A stretch of 64,000 nucleotides of DNA from Clostridiaceae bacterium (GTDB taxonomy: Bacteria; Bacillota; Clostridia; Peptostreptococcales; T1SED10-28), in assembly GCA_003554105.1 (NCBI GenBank), contig PWFQ01000065.1, positions 1 to 64,000 on the forward strand, written 5' to 3'. The translations under genes and the position numbers were made by a program. The notes under the pieces were generated by a model. The model did not search any database. It was not told the origin of the DNA and was given only the letters and a program-made list of their open reading frames with translations. Shown here in pieces: positions 8,811 to 19,339 of this stretch (the stretch's first letter is position 1; each line of letters begins with the position of its first letter).

Positions 8811-10367
8811 ATGGAGAGTAAATTAAATTTGGACACGACAATGATTGAAGAAGCACGTAAAGCAGCCAGGTCAATTGCTGAGGATGTTCAATACTTCATT
8901 GATGAACACACAACCGTCACAGTTGAAAGAACCGTTGCAAGGCTATTGGGAATCGATGGAACCGATGATACGGACAACCCTTTGCCCAATATCGTTGTAG
9001 ACAATATTAAACATGGGGGAGGACTTGGCAAAGGAGCAGCATTTTGGATCGGAAATGCTATGGTTTCTTTAAAGGTAGGTCCGCAGGAAATCGCAGAGGG
9101 AATTGCCAAAGGAGAAATCGATTTAATGAAAATTCCAGTTGAAAAAGATAAGGAAATCCAAAGTGCAATCATGGAAGTTGCAGAGAAGATGGTAAAGCGT
9201 ATAAAGAAAAATCGAGAGCGTAGAGACCATGATAAAGAACTTATCGGAGATGGAGATAAACCCTACCTTTACGTCATCGTAGCTACCGGAAATATCTATG
9301 AAGATGCTATGCAGGCAAAATCTGCAGCACGGCAAGGTGCGGATATTATCGCTGTCATCAGAAGCACAGCCCAGAGCCTCTTGGATTATGTCCCTTACGG
9401 ACCAACAACTGAAGGATTCGGAGGGACTTATGCGACGCAGGAAAATTTTAGAATTATGCGGGAGGCTCTTGATGAAGTAGGGGAGGAAGTCGGAAAGTAT
9501 ATCCACTTATGTAATTACTGTTCAGGACTTTGTATGCCTGAAATTGCAGCAATGGGAGCTATTGAACGACTGGATGTAATGTTGAATGATGCACTGTATG
9601 GGATATTATTCAGAGATATTAATATGCAAAGAACTCTTGTAGATCAATTTTTCTCGCGGATTATTAACGGTTATGCGGGGATTATGATTAATACCGGGGA
9701 GGATAACTACCTTACCACCGCAGATGCAGTTGAAGAAGCGCATACAGTTTTGGCATCACAGTTTATTAATGAACAGTTTGCTTTAAAAGCCGGAATTCCA
9801 GAGGAGCAGATGGGCTTAGGGCATGCCTTTGAAATGAAACCGGATTTAGAGAATGGGTTTTTGTGGGAGCTTGCACAGGCTCAAATGGCAAGAGAAATTT
9901 TCCCTAAAGCCCCATTAAAATATATGCCTCCTACAAAGTTTAAGACTGGAGATATCTTTAAAGGTCATATCCAGGATGCCATGTTTAATATGATTTCCAT
10001 CTGGACAAACCAAGGTGTGCAATTGTTGGGAATGATGACGGAGGCTATTCACACTCCTCATATTCAAGATCGAGCTTTAGCAATTGAAAACGCTAAATAC
10101 ATTTTTAATAATTGTAAAGATCTGGGCTCGGAAATCTCTTTTAAAGAAGGAGGAATTATCCAAGGACGGGCGAAAGAAGTTCTTTCAAAAGCACATGATC
10201 TTTTAGAAGAGATCCAGAGAAACGGAATTTTCAAGACCATAGAGGAGGGAAAATTCGGAGGAGTGAAGCGTTCGAGAACCGGAGGAAAAGGATTGGATGG
10301 AGTTGCGAAGAAAGATTCGGGATATTACAATCCTTTTATAGATTTAATGCTAAAAGGTGGTGAATAA
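8811..10367 (+). CDS. kamD: Lysine 5,6-aminomutase alpha subunit
   Basis: 518 aa, MESKLNLDTTMIEEARKAARSIAEDVQ...; cluster order. Confidence 0.94.
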   Translation: MESKLNLDTTMIEEARKAARSIAEDVQYFIDEHTTVTVERTVARLLGIDGTDDTDNPLPNIVVDNIKHGGGLGKGAAFWIGNAMVSLKVGPQEIAEGIAKGEIDLMKIPVEKDKEIQSAIMEVAEKMVKRIKKNRERRDHDKELIGDGDKPYLYVIVATGNIYEDAMQAKSAARQGADIIAVIRSTAQSLLDYVPYGPTTEGFGGTYATQENFRIMREALDEVGEEVGKYIHLCNYCSGLCMPEIAAMGAIERLDVMLNDALYGILFRDINMQRTLVDQFFSRIINGYAGIMINTGEDNYLTTADAVEEAHTVLASQFINEQFALKAGIPEEQMGLGHAFEMKPDLENGFLWELAQAQMAREIFPKAPLKYMPPTKFKTGDIFKGHIQDAMFNMISIWTNQGVQLLGMMTEAIHTPHIQDRALAIENAKYIFNNCKDLGSEISFKEGGIIQGRAKEVLSKAHDLLEEIQRNGIFKTIEEGKFGGVKRSRTGGKGLDGVAKKDSGYYNPFIDLMLKGGE

Positions 10368-10368
10368 G

Positions 10369-11124
10369 ATGGCAATCGAAAAAGTGGATCTTACAAAGTT
10401 GAAACCCTATGGAGATACTCTTAATGATGGTATGACACAGGTAAGTTTTACACTGCCGGTATCAGCAAGTGAAGAGGCCAAGGAAGCGGCCAGACGATTA
10501 GCGATGAAGATGGGGCTTGAAGATCCCAGTGTTGTTGTGATGAAAGATATGGGACCCGGTTTTGCTTTCTTTGTTATCTATGGAAGCTGCAAAGAGACTG
10601 TAGATTTCACATCAATTGAAGTGCCTAAGGTGGAAGTGGAAACCATGTCGAAAAAAGAAGTGGAAGCTTTTATCGAAGAAAACATTAAAAGAACAGTAAC
10701 AATTATTGGAGCCTGTACCGGATCTGATGCCCATACGGTAGGAATTGATGCTATTATGAACATGAAAGGGTATGATGGCCATTATGGGTTAGAAAGATAC
10801 AAAGGGATGGAAGCCTATAACATGGGATCACAAGTAGCAAACGAGGATTTGGTGGCAAAAGCTATAGAGATGAACGCAGATGCACTTTTGGTTTCTCAGG
10901 TCGTTACGCAAAAAGATGTCCATATTCCCAACCTTACTGAACTTATTGAGCTCCTTGAAGCGGAAGGGTTGAGAAATAAAATGGTCGTAGTATGTGGAGG
11001 TCCCCGAATTAACCATGAGCTTGCAAAGGAATTAGGTTATGATGCAGGATTCGGCACCGGATCTTATGCTGAGGATGTAGCTTCATTTGTCGTTGACGAA
11101 CTGGTAAAAAGAAAACTGGTATAA
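10369..11124 (+). CDS. kamE: Lysine 5,6-aminomutase beta subunit (B12/PLP-binding)
   Basis: GACTGSDAHTVGIDAIMNMKGYDGHYGLERYKGMEAYNMGSQV; ATG at 10369 follows AAAGGTGG (track ORF begins 10357). Confidence 0.94.
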   Translation: MAIEKVDLTKLKPYGDTLNDGMTQVSFTLPVSASEEAKEAARRLAMKMGLEDPSVVVMKDMGPGFAFFVIYGSCKETVDFTSIEVPKVEVETMSKKEVEAFIEENIKRTVTIIGACTGSDAHTVGIDAIMNMKGYDGHYGLERYKGMEAYNMGSQVANEDLVAKAIEMNADALLVSQVVTQKDVHIPNLTELIELLEAEGLRNKMVVVCGGPRINHELAKELGYDAGFGTGSYAEDVASFVVDELVKRKLV

Positions 11125-11125
11125 A

Positions 11126-11148
11126 AAAAGCCCTCGATGAGGGCTTTT
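11126..11148. terminator. Bidirectional intrinsic terminator after kamE
   Basis: AAAAGCCCTC-GAT-GAGGGCTTTT. Confidence 0.85.
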
Positions 11149-11164
11149 GACATTTCGGATAAAA

Positions 11165-11374
11165 TTAGTAACGATGGGTGATCTGATCAATGTGGCATGA
11201 AATACAGGCATTTTCCGCCCGATCCAGTGCATCCTTTTGATACACCTCTTTTTTTATTCGATCTACCCGGCTTTTTTCCTTCTGACTTAGGTAATGACAC
11301 TCTTCCTGACTGATGTCTTCACTGTCTAAATCATGGCAACGGACGAGCTGTTCTTTATCGGTACGGTTTTTCAT
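11165..11374 (-). CDS. Small hypothetical protein (69 aa) with one CXXCH motif
   Basis: RBS AAGGAGG upstream of ATG on the minus strand; ends at the bidirectional terminator; ...ENACISCHIDQITHRY. Confidence 0.65.
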   Translation of the reverse strand: MKNRTDKEQLVRCHDLDSEDISQEECHYLSQKEKSRVDRIKKEVYQKDALDRAENACISCHIDQITHRY

Positions 11375-11557
11375 TTTAAAGGCCTCCTTATATTTTATAA
11401 CTGATAATTGTAAGTGTGAATGGGTACAAGTTGTATATACCCAGCAACAAATGGATTACTCGGATAAATGAGAATAATTTTCAAGGAGTTCCTTCTCATC
11501 CGGATGCAATCCTATGTTATACTAATAAAAAAGCCTATTAAGAGAGGAGACTTATAA

Positions 11558-12076
11558 ATGTCTGAAAAAGGTTATGTTCAGGTGTACACCGGAGACGGTA
11601 AAGGGAAAACCACTGCTGCTCTGGGATTAGCTTTAAGAGCTGTATGTGCAGGAAAAAAAGTATTCATGGGGCAATTTGTAAAAGGGATGGATTACAGTGA
11701 ATTAAAAGCGATGAATTATCTGCCCGGATTTCGTATTGAACAGTATGGAAAAGACTGTTTTATTTGCAATAATCCTAAAAAAGAAGATGTGGATATAGCG
11801 AAGAGAGGGTTGAAAAAAATCGCAGGGGTGGTTCAATCAGGAAAATATGATGTTGTGATTATGGATGAAATAAACATCGCCCTTTATTATGGCCTCTTCG
11901 GAATCGATGAAGTCCTGCAAATTATCAAAAGCAAAAAAGAGCATGTAGAAATTATTATTACTGGACGCTATGCCCGGGAGGAAATACTGGAAATAGCGGA
12001 TCTGGTTACTGAAATGAAAGAAATTAAGCATTATTACCAAAAAGGTGTTGAATCCAGAATCGGGATTGAAAAATAG
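11558..12076 (+). CDS. cobO: Cob(I)yrinic acid a,c-diamide adenosyltransferase (BtuR/CobO/CobA family)
   Basis: GYVQVYTGDGKGKTTAALGLALRA; GKYDVVIMDEINIA. Confidence 0.93.
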   Translation: MSEKGYVQVYTGDGKGKTTAALGLALRAVCAGKKVFMGQFVKGMDYSELKAMNYLPGFRIEQYGKDCFICNNPKKEDVDIAKRGLKKIAGVVQSGKYDVVIMDEINIALYYGLFGIDEVLQIIKSKKEHVEIIITGRYAREEILEIADLVTEMKEIKHYYQKGVESRIGIEK

Positions 12077-12097
12077 ATTTTAGAATTTTGATGAGAG

Positions 12098-12130
12098 AAG
12101 CTGCGGCCTGTCGAAGGACCGCGGCTTTTG
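12098..12130 (+). terminator. Intrinsic terminator after adenosyltransferase gene
   Basis: AAGCTGCGG...CCGCGGCTTTT (one G:U). Confidence 0.75.
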
Positions 12131-12200
12131 TCGTTTAAAGATTCTAAAAACGGGTAGATAGGTAGACAGTATAGATTCGACACAAAGGAATTGATAAAAA

Positions 12201-13400
12201 ATGAATGAGCTATGGAGACAGGAAGAGAAAAATTGGCAAATCATGAATCATATCGGACTGGATTATTTTTTCTACACCAGAAATGTAGAAGGAAAGTTCA
12301 CTTATATGAGCAGTTCAATAAAAAACCTTTTGGGATTTTCCAGTCAGGAGTTTATTGAGTTTAATGATCGTATACTATCCAATCACCCTATGAACAAGAA
12401 AGCGTTTCTCTGTCAATACAAAAAAAAGACGAATGAAAACCCGGGAGAGGGAAAAAGAACATTCCTGATTGAAGTTTATGATAAAAACGGAAACCTCGTA
12501 ACCTTGGAATGCACCGAATATCCTGAAATCAACGAGAACAAAGAAATCGAAGAATACAGGGGTATGGGTTTCGAAGTGACTGAGAAAATTAGGCAGGATG
12601 AGAGACTGATTCGAGCGCAAGTTGAGCTGGAAAGCATGAACAGAGAACTGCAACGAGCAATCAAGGCAACGAACCGCTTGGCAACTCAAGCTCAACTGGC
12701 CAACGACATGAAAACCCAGTTTTTGCTCAACATGAACCATGAAATCAAAACGCCAATGAATGGAATTATGGGTTTCCTTTACCTGCTGAGAGAGACGGAG
12801 TTAAAAGATGAACAGATTGAGTATGTGAAAGAAATCGAGCGGTCAAGCCTGGAACTTCTCGGACTTATCGAAGGAATAATCGAGCTGTCTCAAATTGAAA
12901 CAAAGAATATGAAAATAAAGCATCAGCGCTTCAATTTATATTCTCTGATCAATGAACTGTCAGGCAGTTATCAGTCCGTATTTCAAGAAAAACAGATTCA
13001 TTTTGCGGTGGAAATGGATCGAAGTACAAATTGGAGTCTCATAGGTGATAATGAAAAAATGAAAAGAATTTTAAAAAACCTATTGTGTAATAGCATAAAA
13101 TTCACGGACGATGGGGAAATTAAGGTAATGGTAAAGAAACGGAGAGAAAACGGTCGGAAAGTGGAAATCGAGTTTGTGATTTCTGATACCGGAGCAGGAA
13201 TTCCTCAAGAAATGCTTTATCGGATATTCAAGCCCTTCGTTCAACTGGATGGTTCAACGAGGCGAAAACATGCGGGAACCGGCCTGGGATTGGCAATTAC
13301 AAAAAGCATTGTCGAGCTAATGAATGGGAAAATATGGGTTAACTCCCAACTTGGCAAAGGGTCATCGTTTCATATACTATTAAAATTTGACAAGGCATAA
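12201..13400 (+). CDS. PAS-domain sensor histidine kinase
   Basis: PAS-like N-terminus, H-box NMNHEIKTPMNGIMGF, N-box NLLCNSIKFTDDG, GTGLGLAI. Confidence 0.92.
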   Translation: MNELWRQEEKNWQIMNHIGLDYFFYTRNVEGKFTYMSSSIKNLLGFSSQEFIEFNDRILSNHPMNKKAFLCQYKKKTNENPGEGKRTFLIEVYDKNGNLVTLECTEYPEINENKEIEEYRGMGFEVTEKIRQDERLIRAQVELESMNRELQRAIKATNRLATQAQLANDMKTQFLLNMNHEIKTPMNGIMGFLYLLRETELKDEQIEYVKEIERSSLELLGLIEGIIELSQIETKNMKIKHQRFNLYSLINELSGSYQSVFQEKQIHFAVEMDRSTNWSLIGDNEKMKRILKNLLCNSIKFTDDGEIKVMVKKRRENGRKVEIEFVISDTGAGIPQEMLYRIFKPFVQLDGSTRRKHAGTGLGLAITKSIVELMNGKIWVNSQLGKGSSFHILLKFDKA

Positions 13401-13411
13401 GGAAAGAAAGG

Positions 13412-14605
13412 ATGAGTCCGATTATGAGAGATTGGCTTGAAAAAGGAAAAGTATTCCAAGAAAAACTGGTTGTTATACGGCGGGATTTCCACCAACACCC
13501 GGAAATCGGTTTTGAAGAAAAAAGAACTCGAAAGAGGCTTATTGAGCACCTTGAAGCGATCGGGCTTATAGTTCAAGCTCCTATGGCAAGAACTGGCGTG
13601 GTCGCACTGCTTGAGGGTGATAAACCCGGAAAAACAATTGCTATTCGTGCTGATATGGATGCATTGCCGATGGAGGAGCTTGCAAAGCATCCCTACCAAT
13701 CACAAAGTCCCGGAAGAATGCATGCCTGTGGACATGATGCACATATGACCTATGTATTAGGTGCTGCAATGATTCTGAAAGAGCTGAAAAGTGAACTGTG
13801 TGGAAATGTGAAATTTATATTCCAACCTGCGGAAGAGACAACCGGAGGTGCAAAACCAATGATTGATGAAGGAGTCCTGGAAAATCCAAAAGTAGATGCA
13901 ATTCTGGGTGGTCATGTCTGGCCAGACGTTCCTTCAGGGAACATAGAAGTTGTTAAAGGGCCGGTAATGGCTTCAACGGGTCAAATCAACATCGAATTAC
14001 AAGGAAAAGGCGGTCACGCTGCAAGTCCACACGAAAATTCGGACCCGATTCAAATGGCCACAGAAATCCTTCAAAAGTTACAAAACTTTGTAAGCCGGGG
14101 AGTCGACCCCTTGGAGAATCTTGTCATTTCAATTTGTTCATTTCATTCCGGCGAGACATTCAATATCATGCCGGAAAAGGCGGTTCTTAAAGGAACGGTA
14201 AGAACCTTGAATAACGAGCTCCGGTTAGGTCTTGAAGAGAAGATGCATAAACTCATCAAAAGTGTTACTGATTATCACGGGGGAAGCTATCAGTTTGAAT
14301 TGCAGCACCTTTATCCTGCAACAGTCAATGATCCTGAGTTTACAGATTTTGCAAAAACTTCAATCAGAGATCTCATAGGAGAGGATCATGTGCAGGTTGG
14401 TACTAAGCCCTCTATGGCAGGAGAAGACTTTGCTTTTTATCTTGAAAAAATTCCGGGGACATTCTTGAGAATCGGAAACTACAGCAAGGAAAAAGGGTTG
14501 ATTTACAATCTACACAACCCTTACTTTGATATTGATGAGGAGCAGTTGGGCAAAATCGCATCGATATATGCCAAGGTTGCTTACGATTTCTTAAATCACC
14601 AATAA
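13412..14605 (+). CDS. M20-family amidohydrolase (hippurate hydrolase/N-acyl-amino-acid deacylase type)
   Basis: HQHPEIGFEEKRT, MHACGHDAHM, HNPYFDIDEE. Confidence 0.93.
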   Translation: MSPIMRDWLEKGKVFQEKLVVIRRDFHQHPEIGFEEKRTRKRLIEHLEAIGLIVQAPMARTGVVALLEGDKPGKTIAIRADMDALPMEELAKHPYQSQSPGRMHACGHDAHMTYVLGAAMILKELKSELCGNVKFIFQPAEETTGGAKPMIDEGVLENPKVDAILGGHVWPDVPSGNIEVVKGPVMASTGQINIELQGKGGHAASPHENSDPIQMATEILQKLQNFVSRGVDPLENLVISICSFHSGETFNIMPEKAVLKGTVRTLNNELRLGLEEKMHKLIKSVTDYHGGSYQFELQHLYPATVNDPEFTDFAKTSIRDLIGEDHVQVGTKPSMAGEDFAFYLEKIPGTFLRIGNYSKEKGLIYNLHNPYFDIDEEQLGKIASIYAKVAYDFLNHQ

Positions 14606-14654
14606 AAAGACCAGCTATAAAAAGTCAACCCTAAACAATTAAGGAGGAGTATTA

Positions 14655-15533
14655 ATGTCCACTGCAGGAAGTACTTATTCTATTGTCGGCTATGATCCTG
14701 AAAGAAAAGAATGGGGAATTGCAGTACAGTCAAAATTTCTAGCGGTGGGTGCTTTGGTTCCCTGGGTGAGAGAAGGAGTTGGAGCAGTTGCAACTCAGTC
14801 AATGACGAACACGAATTTCGGCACGGTGGGAGTACGCTTGTTGGAAGAGGGAAAAACTCTGGAAGAAGAATATAATCTGCTGATGGAAAGCGATGAAGGG
14901 ATTGAGCTTCGTCAGTTTGCGATTATGGATCATCAAGGGAATGTGATGGCGCACACAGGAAAAGGCTGCGTACCTTACGCGGGGCACCGATTGGGAAAAA
15001 ATTACGCATGTCAAGGGAATATGCTTCTGGGAGATGTCGTAATCACTAAGATGGCCGAAGCTTTTGAAAACCACAGGGGTGATCTTTCGCAGGGACTATT
15101 TGAAGCCTTGGAAGCAGGGCAACAAGCTGGAGGAGATCGCAGAGGAAGACAGGCTGCAGCAATTCTTGTAAAGAGTTTAAGGGGACACAATCTGGGATTT
15201 GGAAACACGAAGATGGATTTGCGAGTAGATGATCATCTGGATCCAATTGGAGAGTTAAAGCGATTGATTGGACGTCATCGGGTAATCTTCTCTGAAAATT
15301 TCAGAGATCGATGGATCCCTTTTGAGGGGGAGGTAAAGGAAGAAGTCCAGCACATGATGATTTTCGGAGAAATTATCAAAAATTCACTTGCAACAGGAGA
15401 CACACTGGAGAAAGCAATAAGATCCTTCGCAAAAGGCTTGGGGATGAGTGGTAAGGAAGTATTTCGAGAAGGTTGGATTTCAGGGGAAGTCATCGATCGA
15501 ATTACAAAGGTCTACTATCAGAAAAATCACTAG
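14655..15533 (+). CDS. DUF1028 family protein (Ntn-hydrolase-like)
   Basis: STYSIVGYDPERKEWGIAVQSKFLAVGALVPWVREGVGAVATQSMTN. Confidence 0.88.
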   Translation: MSTAGSTYSIVGYDPERKEWGIAVQSKFLAVGALVPWVREGVGAVATQSMTNTNFGTVGVRLLEEGKTLEEEYNLLMESDEGIELRQFAIMDHQGNVMAHTGKGCVPYAGHRLGKNYACQGNMLLGDVVITKMAEAFENHRGDLSQGLFEALEAGQQAGGDRRGRQAAAILVKSLRGHNLGFGNTKMDLRVDDHLDPIGELKRLIGRHRVIFSENFRDRWIPFEGEVKEEVQHMMIFGEIIKNSLATGDTLEKAIRSFAKGLGMSGKEVFREGWISGEVIDRITKVYYQKNH

Positions 15534-15558
15534 GAGGTCTAAGAGACCTCCTTTTTGT
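15530..15558 (+). terminator. Intrinsic terminator after DUF1028 gene
   Basis: AGGAGGTCT-AAG-AGACCTCCTTTTT. Confidence 0.85.
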
Positions 15559-15723
15559 TTCTTAAACGAATGGTTATATTTTTGCCATGCTTCATTAAAG
15601 TTGAACAAAGATCAAAAGAATGTAGCGGTAATTCGATGAGGACTTATCGTTTAAAGCAAGTGTGTTTATAAAAACGACAGTGTGGTATGATAATGAAAAG
15701 AAGCTTTAAAGGAGATGGATTTT

Positions 15724-17127
15724 ATGGATGTAATTTCCACAAAAGTTGAAAGGGTCGTTCATGAGACGATAAATAGACATTCTCTTGTGCAAAAGGGAGA
15801 TCGCATCATCGTTGGATTGTCAGGAGGACCGGATTCAGTCTGCTTACTCCATGTCTTAAAATCAGAAGAATCGGAATGGGGGATTAAGGTCTATGCAGCT
15901 CATTTAAATCATAATCTTCGAGGTCTTAAAGCTGAGGAAGACGCCAACTACGTTGTGGATTTGTGTAAAAAAATGGGGGTAAAATGTTTTTTGAAGAATG
16001 ACGATATTGAAGCCTATGCAAAAGCAAATAAGCTTAGCACTGAAGAAGCGGGACGAATAAAGCGGTTTCATTTTTTTGAGGAAGTCCAGAATAAAATCGG
16101 TGGAGACAAAATCGCATTGGGTCATCATAAAGATGATCAAGCGGAAACCATTCTGATGAGGATAATACGGGGAAGTGGATTGGACGGTCTAGTTGCAATG
16201 GACTACCGAAGAGAGAAATACATACGACCACTGCTGGATCTGACGAAAGAGGAGATTGAGAACTATTGCAAACAAAAAAATCTTAAACCCCGGCTTGACG
16301 CTACAAACTATGAAACGGATTATTTCAGGAATCAGGTTCGAATTGATTTAATCCCCTACCTGAAAGAACGGTATAACCCTAGAATCATTGATGCGCTAAT
16401 AAAATTAAGGAGCGTAATAAAGGATGATTACGACCTCTTAAGCCAAATGACTGAGGAGCACTATTCGACAATGGTTATAAAGGAGTCCGGGAAGCGTTCG
16501 TTCCCAATAAAAAAAATAACGCAAGTGCACCCTGCTTTAAGAGCAAGGCTTATAAGAAGAGGGATTCAAGACCTGGTGGATGCAGGTCAGGGATTGGATT
16601 TTGATCAGATAAGGCAGATCGATCACTTGATTTCTGTAAAAAGACCAGGAAAAAAAACAAGTCTTTCTTTGGGGTTGGAAGCGATGATTTCATATCGGGA
16701 AGTTCATATATATAAGAAGGAACAGGAGGAGAAGTTAGAATTCTATTATCCTGTGCAAATTCAACAAAAAACGGATATTCATGAACTGAATTTGAGTGTT
16801 GAAGTCAGGATTGTATGCAATGGAAAGGAACTCCCCTTTTCGCAAAACTCCCTTGAGCAGATTTTTGATTATGAGAAAGTGGAAAAAGAGTTAAATATAA
16901 GAAATCGAAAGGATGGGGATCGATTTACTCCGATGGGGATGAATGGCACGAAAAAGATAAAAGATTTTTTCATTGATTTAAAAATTGATCAGTTGGAACG
17001 AAATCGAATCCCACTTCTTTGCGATGGGGATGAAATCATGTGGGTGGTGGGCTATCGGATCAGTGAAAAATATAAAATTACTCGGGACACGAAAAAAAAG
17101 CTTTTAATCCGAATAACAGAAGGGTAA
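15724..17127 (+). CDS. tilS: tRNA(Ile)-lysidine synthetase
   Basis: IIVGLSGGPDSVCLLHVL (SGGxDS), GHHKDDQAET; track ORF starts 15715, second ATG at 15724. Confidence 0.95.
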   Translation: MDVISTKVERVVHETINRHSLVQKGDRIIVGLSGGPDSVCLLHVLKSEESEWGIKVYAAHLNHNLRGLKAEEDANYVVDLCKKMGVKCFLKNDDIEAYAKANKLSTEEAGRIKRFHFFEEVQNKIGGDKIALGHHKDDQAETILMRIIRGSGLDGLVAMDYRREKYIRPLLDLTKEEIENYCKQKNLKPRLDATNYETDYFRNQVRIDLIPYLKERYNPRIIDALIKLRSVIKDDYDLLSQMTEEHYSTMVIKESGKRSFPIKKITQVHPALRARLIRRGIQDLVDAGQGLDFDQIRQIDHLISVKRPGKKTSLSLGLEAMISYREVHIYKKEQEEKLEFYYPVQIQQKTDIHELNLSVEVRIVCNGKELPFSQNSLEQIFDYEKVEKELNIRNRKDGDRFTPMGMNGTKKIKDFFIDLKIDQLERNRIPLLCDGDEIMWVVGYRISEKYKITRDTKKKLLIRITEG

Positions 17128-17235
17128 AAAGAAACTTAACCCCCTTATTCTGTTGGCATAGAGTTGTTTTTCAAAAGGGGTTATGTTAAAATATTTAAAG
17201 TGCTTAGGAACTGAGGAATGAGAGGAGGAGTTTTG

Positions 17236-19284
17236 TTGAGGAAATTTTTCCGCGGAGCTAGTTTTTACATCTTGATCTTTATTGTATTATTGATAATTGT
17301 TCAAAGATGGGGATTGGAAACGCAAGAGATCGAAGATATAGAGTTTTCGGAAATGTATCAAGAGCTAATGAATGACCGGATTGTATCCATAAACACCAGA
17401 GAACGGGCAGTCGAAGGAGTCCGTTTGGTGAATGGAGAGGAACAGGAATTTGTCTCCTACATTCCGGATATTTTTGATGAGGCAAGATTTACTGAAATAC
17501 TGACACAAAAGATTGACGAGACAGGATTAATTTTAGGAGGAGATCCGCCACCGGAAACACCGTGGTTTGTCAGCATGTTGCCCACAATCTTTCTAATCCT
17601 GATCTTCATAGTATTCTGGTTTGTGTTTATGCAGCAATCACAGGGTGGTGGCGGTAAAGTCATGAACTTTGGGAAAAGCAAAGCAAAACTACAGAAGGAA
17701 GAAGACCGTCAAAAGGTAACTTTTAAGGACGTGGAAGGATTAGATGAAGAAAAGGAAGAATTAACGGAACTAGTGGAGTTTTTAAAGGCTCCGAAGCGAT
17801 TTATTGAGCTGGGTGCCAGAATTCCAAAGGGTGTATTGATGATTGGCCCTCCGGGAACGGGAAAAACCTATTTGACCAAGGCAGTTGCGGGAGAAGCTGG
17901 AGTGCCATTTTACAGTATCAGTGGATCGGACTTCGTTGAGATGTTTGTTGGTGTGGGTGCTTCTCGTGTAAGAGATTTGTTCGAACAGGCAAAGAAAAAC
18001 TCACCGTGTATCGTCTTTATTGACGAAATTGATGCAGTAGGTCGTAAACGTGGGGCAGGTTTAGGAGGAGGTCACGATGAAAGAGAACAAACTCTCAACC
18101 AGCTTCTTGTTGAAATGGATGGTTTTGGTGTGAACGAAGGTATTATTATTGTTGCAGCCACAAACCGACCTGATATTCTGGATCCTGCATTATTAAGACC
18201 GGGAAGATTTGACCGAAAAATTGAAGTCGGTTTACCGGATATTAAAGGTCGGGAGGCAATCATTAACGTGCACTCCAAAGGTAAGCCCTTGGATGATGAC
18301 GTAAATGTCAAGGTTTTAGCAAGAAGGACCCCCGGATTTACTCCGGCTGACCTTGAAAATCTTATGAACGAGGCTGCACTTTTAACAGCGAGAAGAAAAG
18401 AGAAAAAAATCAATATGGCAAGCATTGAAGAAGCGATTACAAAGGTGATTGCAGGAATCGAAAAGAAAAGCAGAGTGATTAGTGAAAAAGAACGGAGAAT
18501 TACAGCATATCATGAGGCAGGACATGCAATTGCCGCACGGTGCCTTCCGAATACAGATCCCGTTCATCAAATCACAATTGTTCCCCGTGGTCGTGCCGGA
18601 GGATTTACAATGATTCTTCCTGAAGAGGACAAAAGTTATGCAACGAAAACTGAAATGGAGGAGCATATTGTTCATCTTTTAGGTGGACGGGTTGCAGAAA
18701 AATTGATGCTTGACGATATCAGCACCGGGGCGCAAAATGATTTGCAAAGAGTATCACAAGTTGCAAAGGCAATGGTGACAAAGTATGGAATGAGTGATAA
18801 ATTAGGCCCGATGACTTTTGGAAGCGGTGACGATGAGGTATTCCTGGGAAAAGACTTCACTTCCAAAAGAGATTATTCTGAAGAAGTGGCTTCAAAGGTG
18901 GACCGTGAGATCAAACGGTTTGTTGATGATGCCTATGAGAAGGCCATCCAGCTTCTTGAAGAGAATAAAGAAAAATTAGAAGCTGTTGCTCAGGCCTTAC
19001 TGAAAATGGAAACGGTCAGTGGATTCCAGTTCGAAAAAATCTTTACAGGACTTGTGACAGTTGAAGAAGCTGACGATGCGGATACATTAGGACAAAAGCT
19101 CTCGGAAGTAAAGATTCAGGCTGAAATCGATTTTGAAAAAGAAGGGCAGGAATTTACGGCTCAAAGGAAGAAAGACCGGGAAGAGAAAAAATCAGGAAGG
19201 CTAACGAAAAATGACCCTGCGCCCTCCTCTTCCCTTACGAATATTGTTAAGAATGATACAAACTCTGACAAAGAAAATGAATAG
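17236..19284 (+). CDS. ftsH: ATP-dependent zinc metalloprotease FtsH
   Basis: [27 protein letters not shown] region; TTG start preceded by GAGGAGG (track start at 17218 lies upstream of the RBS). Confidence 0.97.
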   Translation: MRKFFRGASFYILIFIVLLIIVQRWGLETQEIEDIEFSEMYQELMNDRIVSINTRERAVEGVRLVNGEEQEFVSYIPDIFDEARFTEILTQKIDETGLILGGDPPPETPWFVSMLPTIFLILIFIVFWFVFMQQSQGGGGKVMNFGKSKAKLQKEEDRQKVTFKDVEGLDEEKEELTELVEFLKAPKRFIELGARIPKGVLMIGPPGTGKTYLTKAVAGEAGVPFYSISGSDFVEMFVGVGASRVRDLFEQAKKNSPCIVFIDEIDAVGRKRGAGLGGGHDEREQTLNQLLVEMDGFGVNEGIIIVAATNRPDILDPALLRPGRFDRKIEVGLPDIKGREAIINVHSKGKPLDDDVNVKVLARRTPGFTPADLENLMNEAALLTARRKEKKINMASIEEAITKVIAGIEKKSRVISEKERRITAYHEAGHAIAARCLPNTDPVHQITIVPRGRAGGFTMILPEEDKSYATKTEMEEHIVHLLGGRVAEKLMLDDISTGAQNDLQRVSQVAKAMVTKYGMSDKLGPMTFGSGDDEVFLGKDFTSKRDYSEEVASKVDREIKRFVDDAYEKAIQLLEENKEKLEAVAQALLKMETVSGFQFEKIFTGLVTVEEADDADTLGQKLSEVKIQAEIDFEKEGQEFTAQRKKDREEKKSGRLTKNDPAPSSSLTNIVKNDTNSDKENE

Positions 19285-19303
19285 TATCGAAGCACTGTAT
19301 TTT

Positions 19304-19339
19304 AAGCATCTTGGAGGGTTTTCCAGGGTGCTTTTTTTG
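19304..19339 (+). terminator. Intrinsic terminator after ftsH
   Basis: AAGCATCTTGGA-GGGTTT-TCCAGGGTGCTTTTTTT. Confidence 0.85.

Noticed and set aside
17153-17170. TTGGCATAGAGTTGTTT upstream of ftsH resembling a sigma-54 -24 element
   Set aside because: No GC at the -12 position; a TTGTTT-17-TAAAAT sigma-A promoter explains the site better
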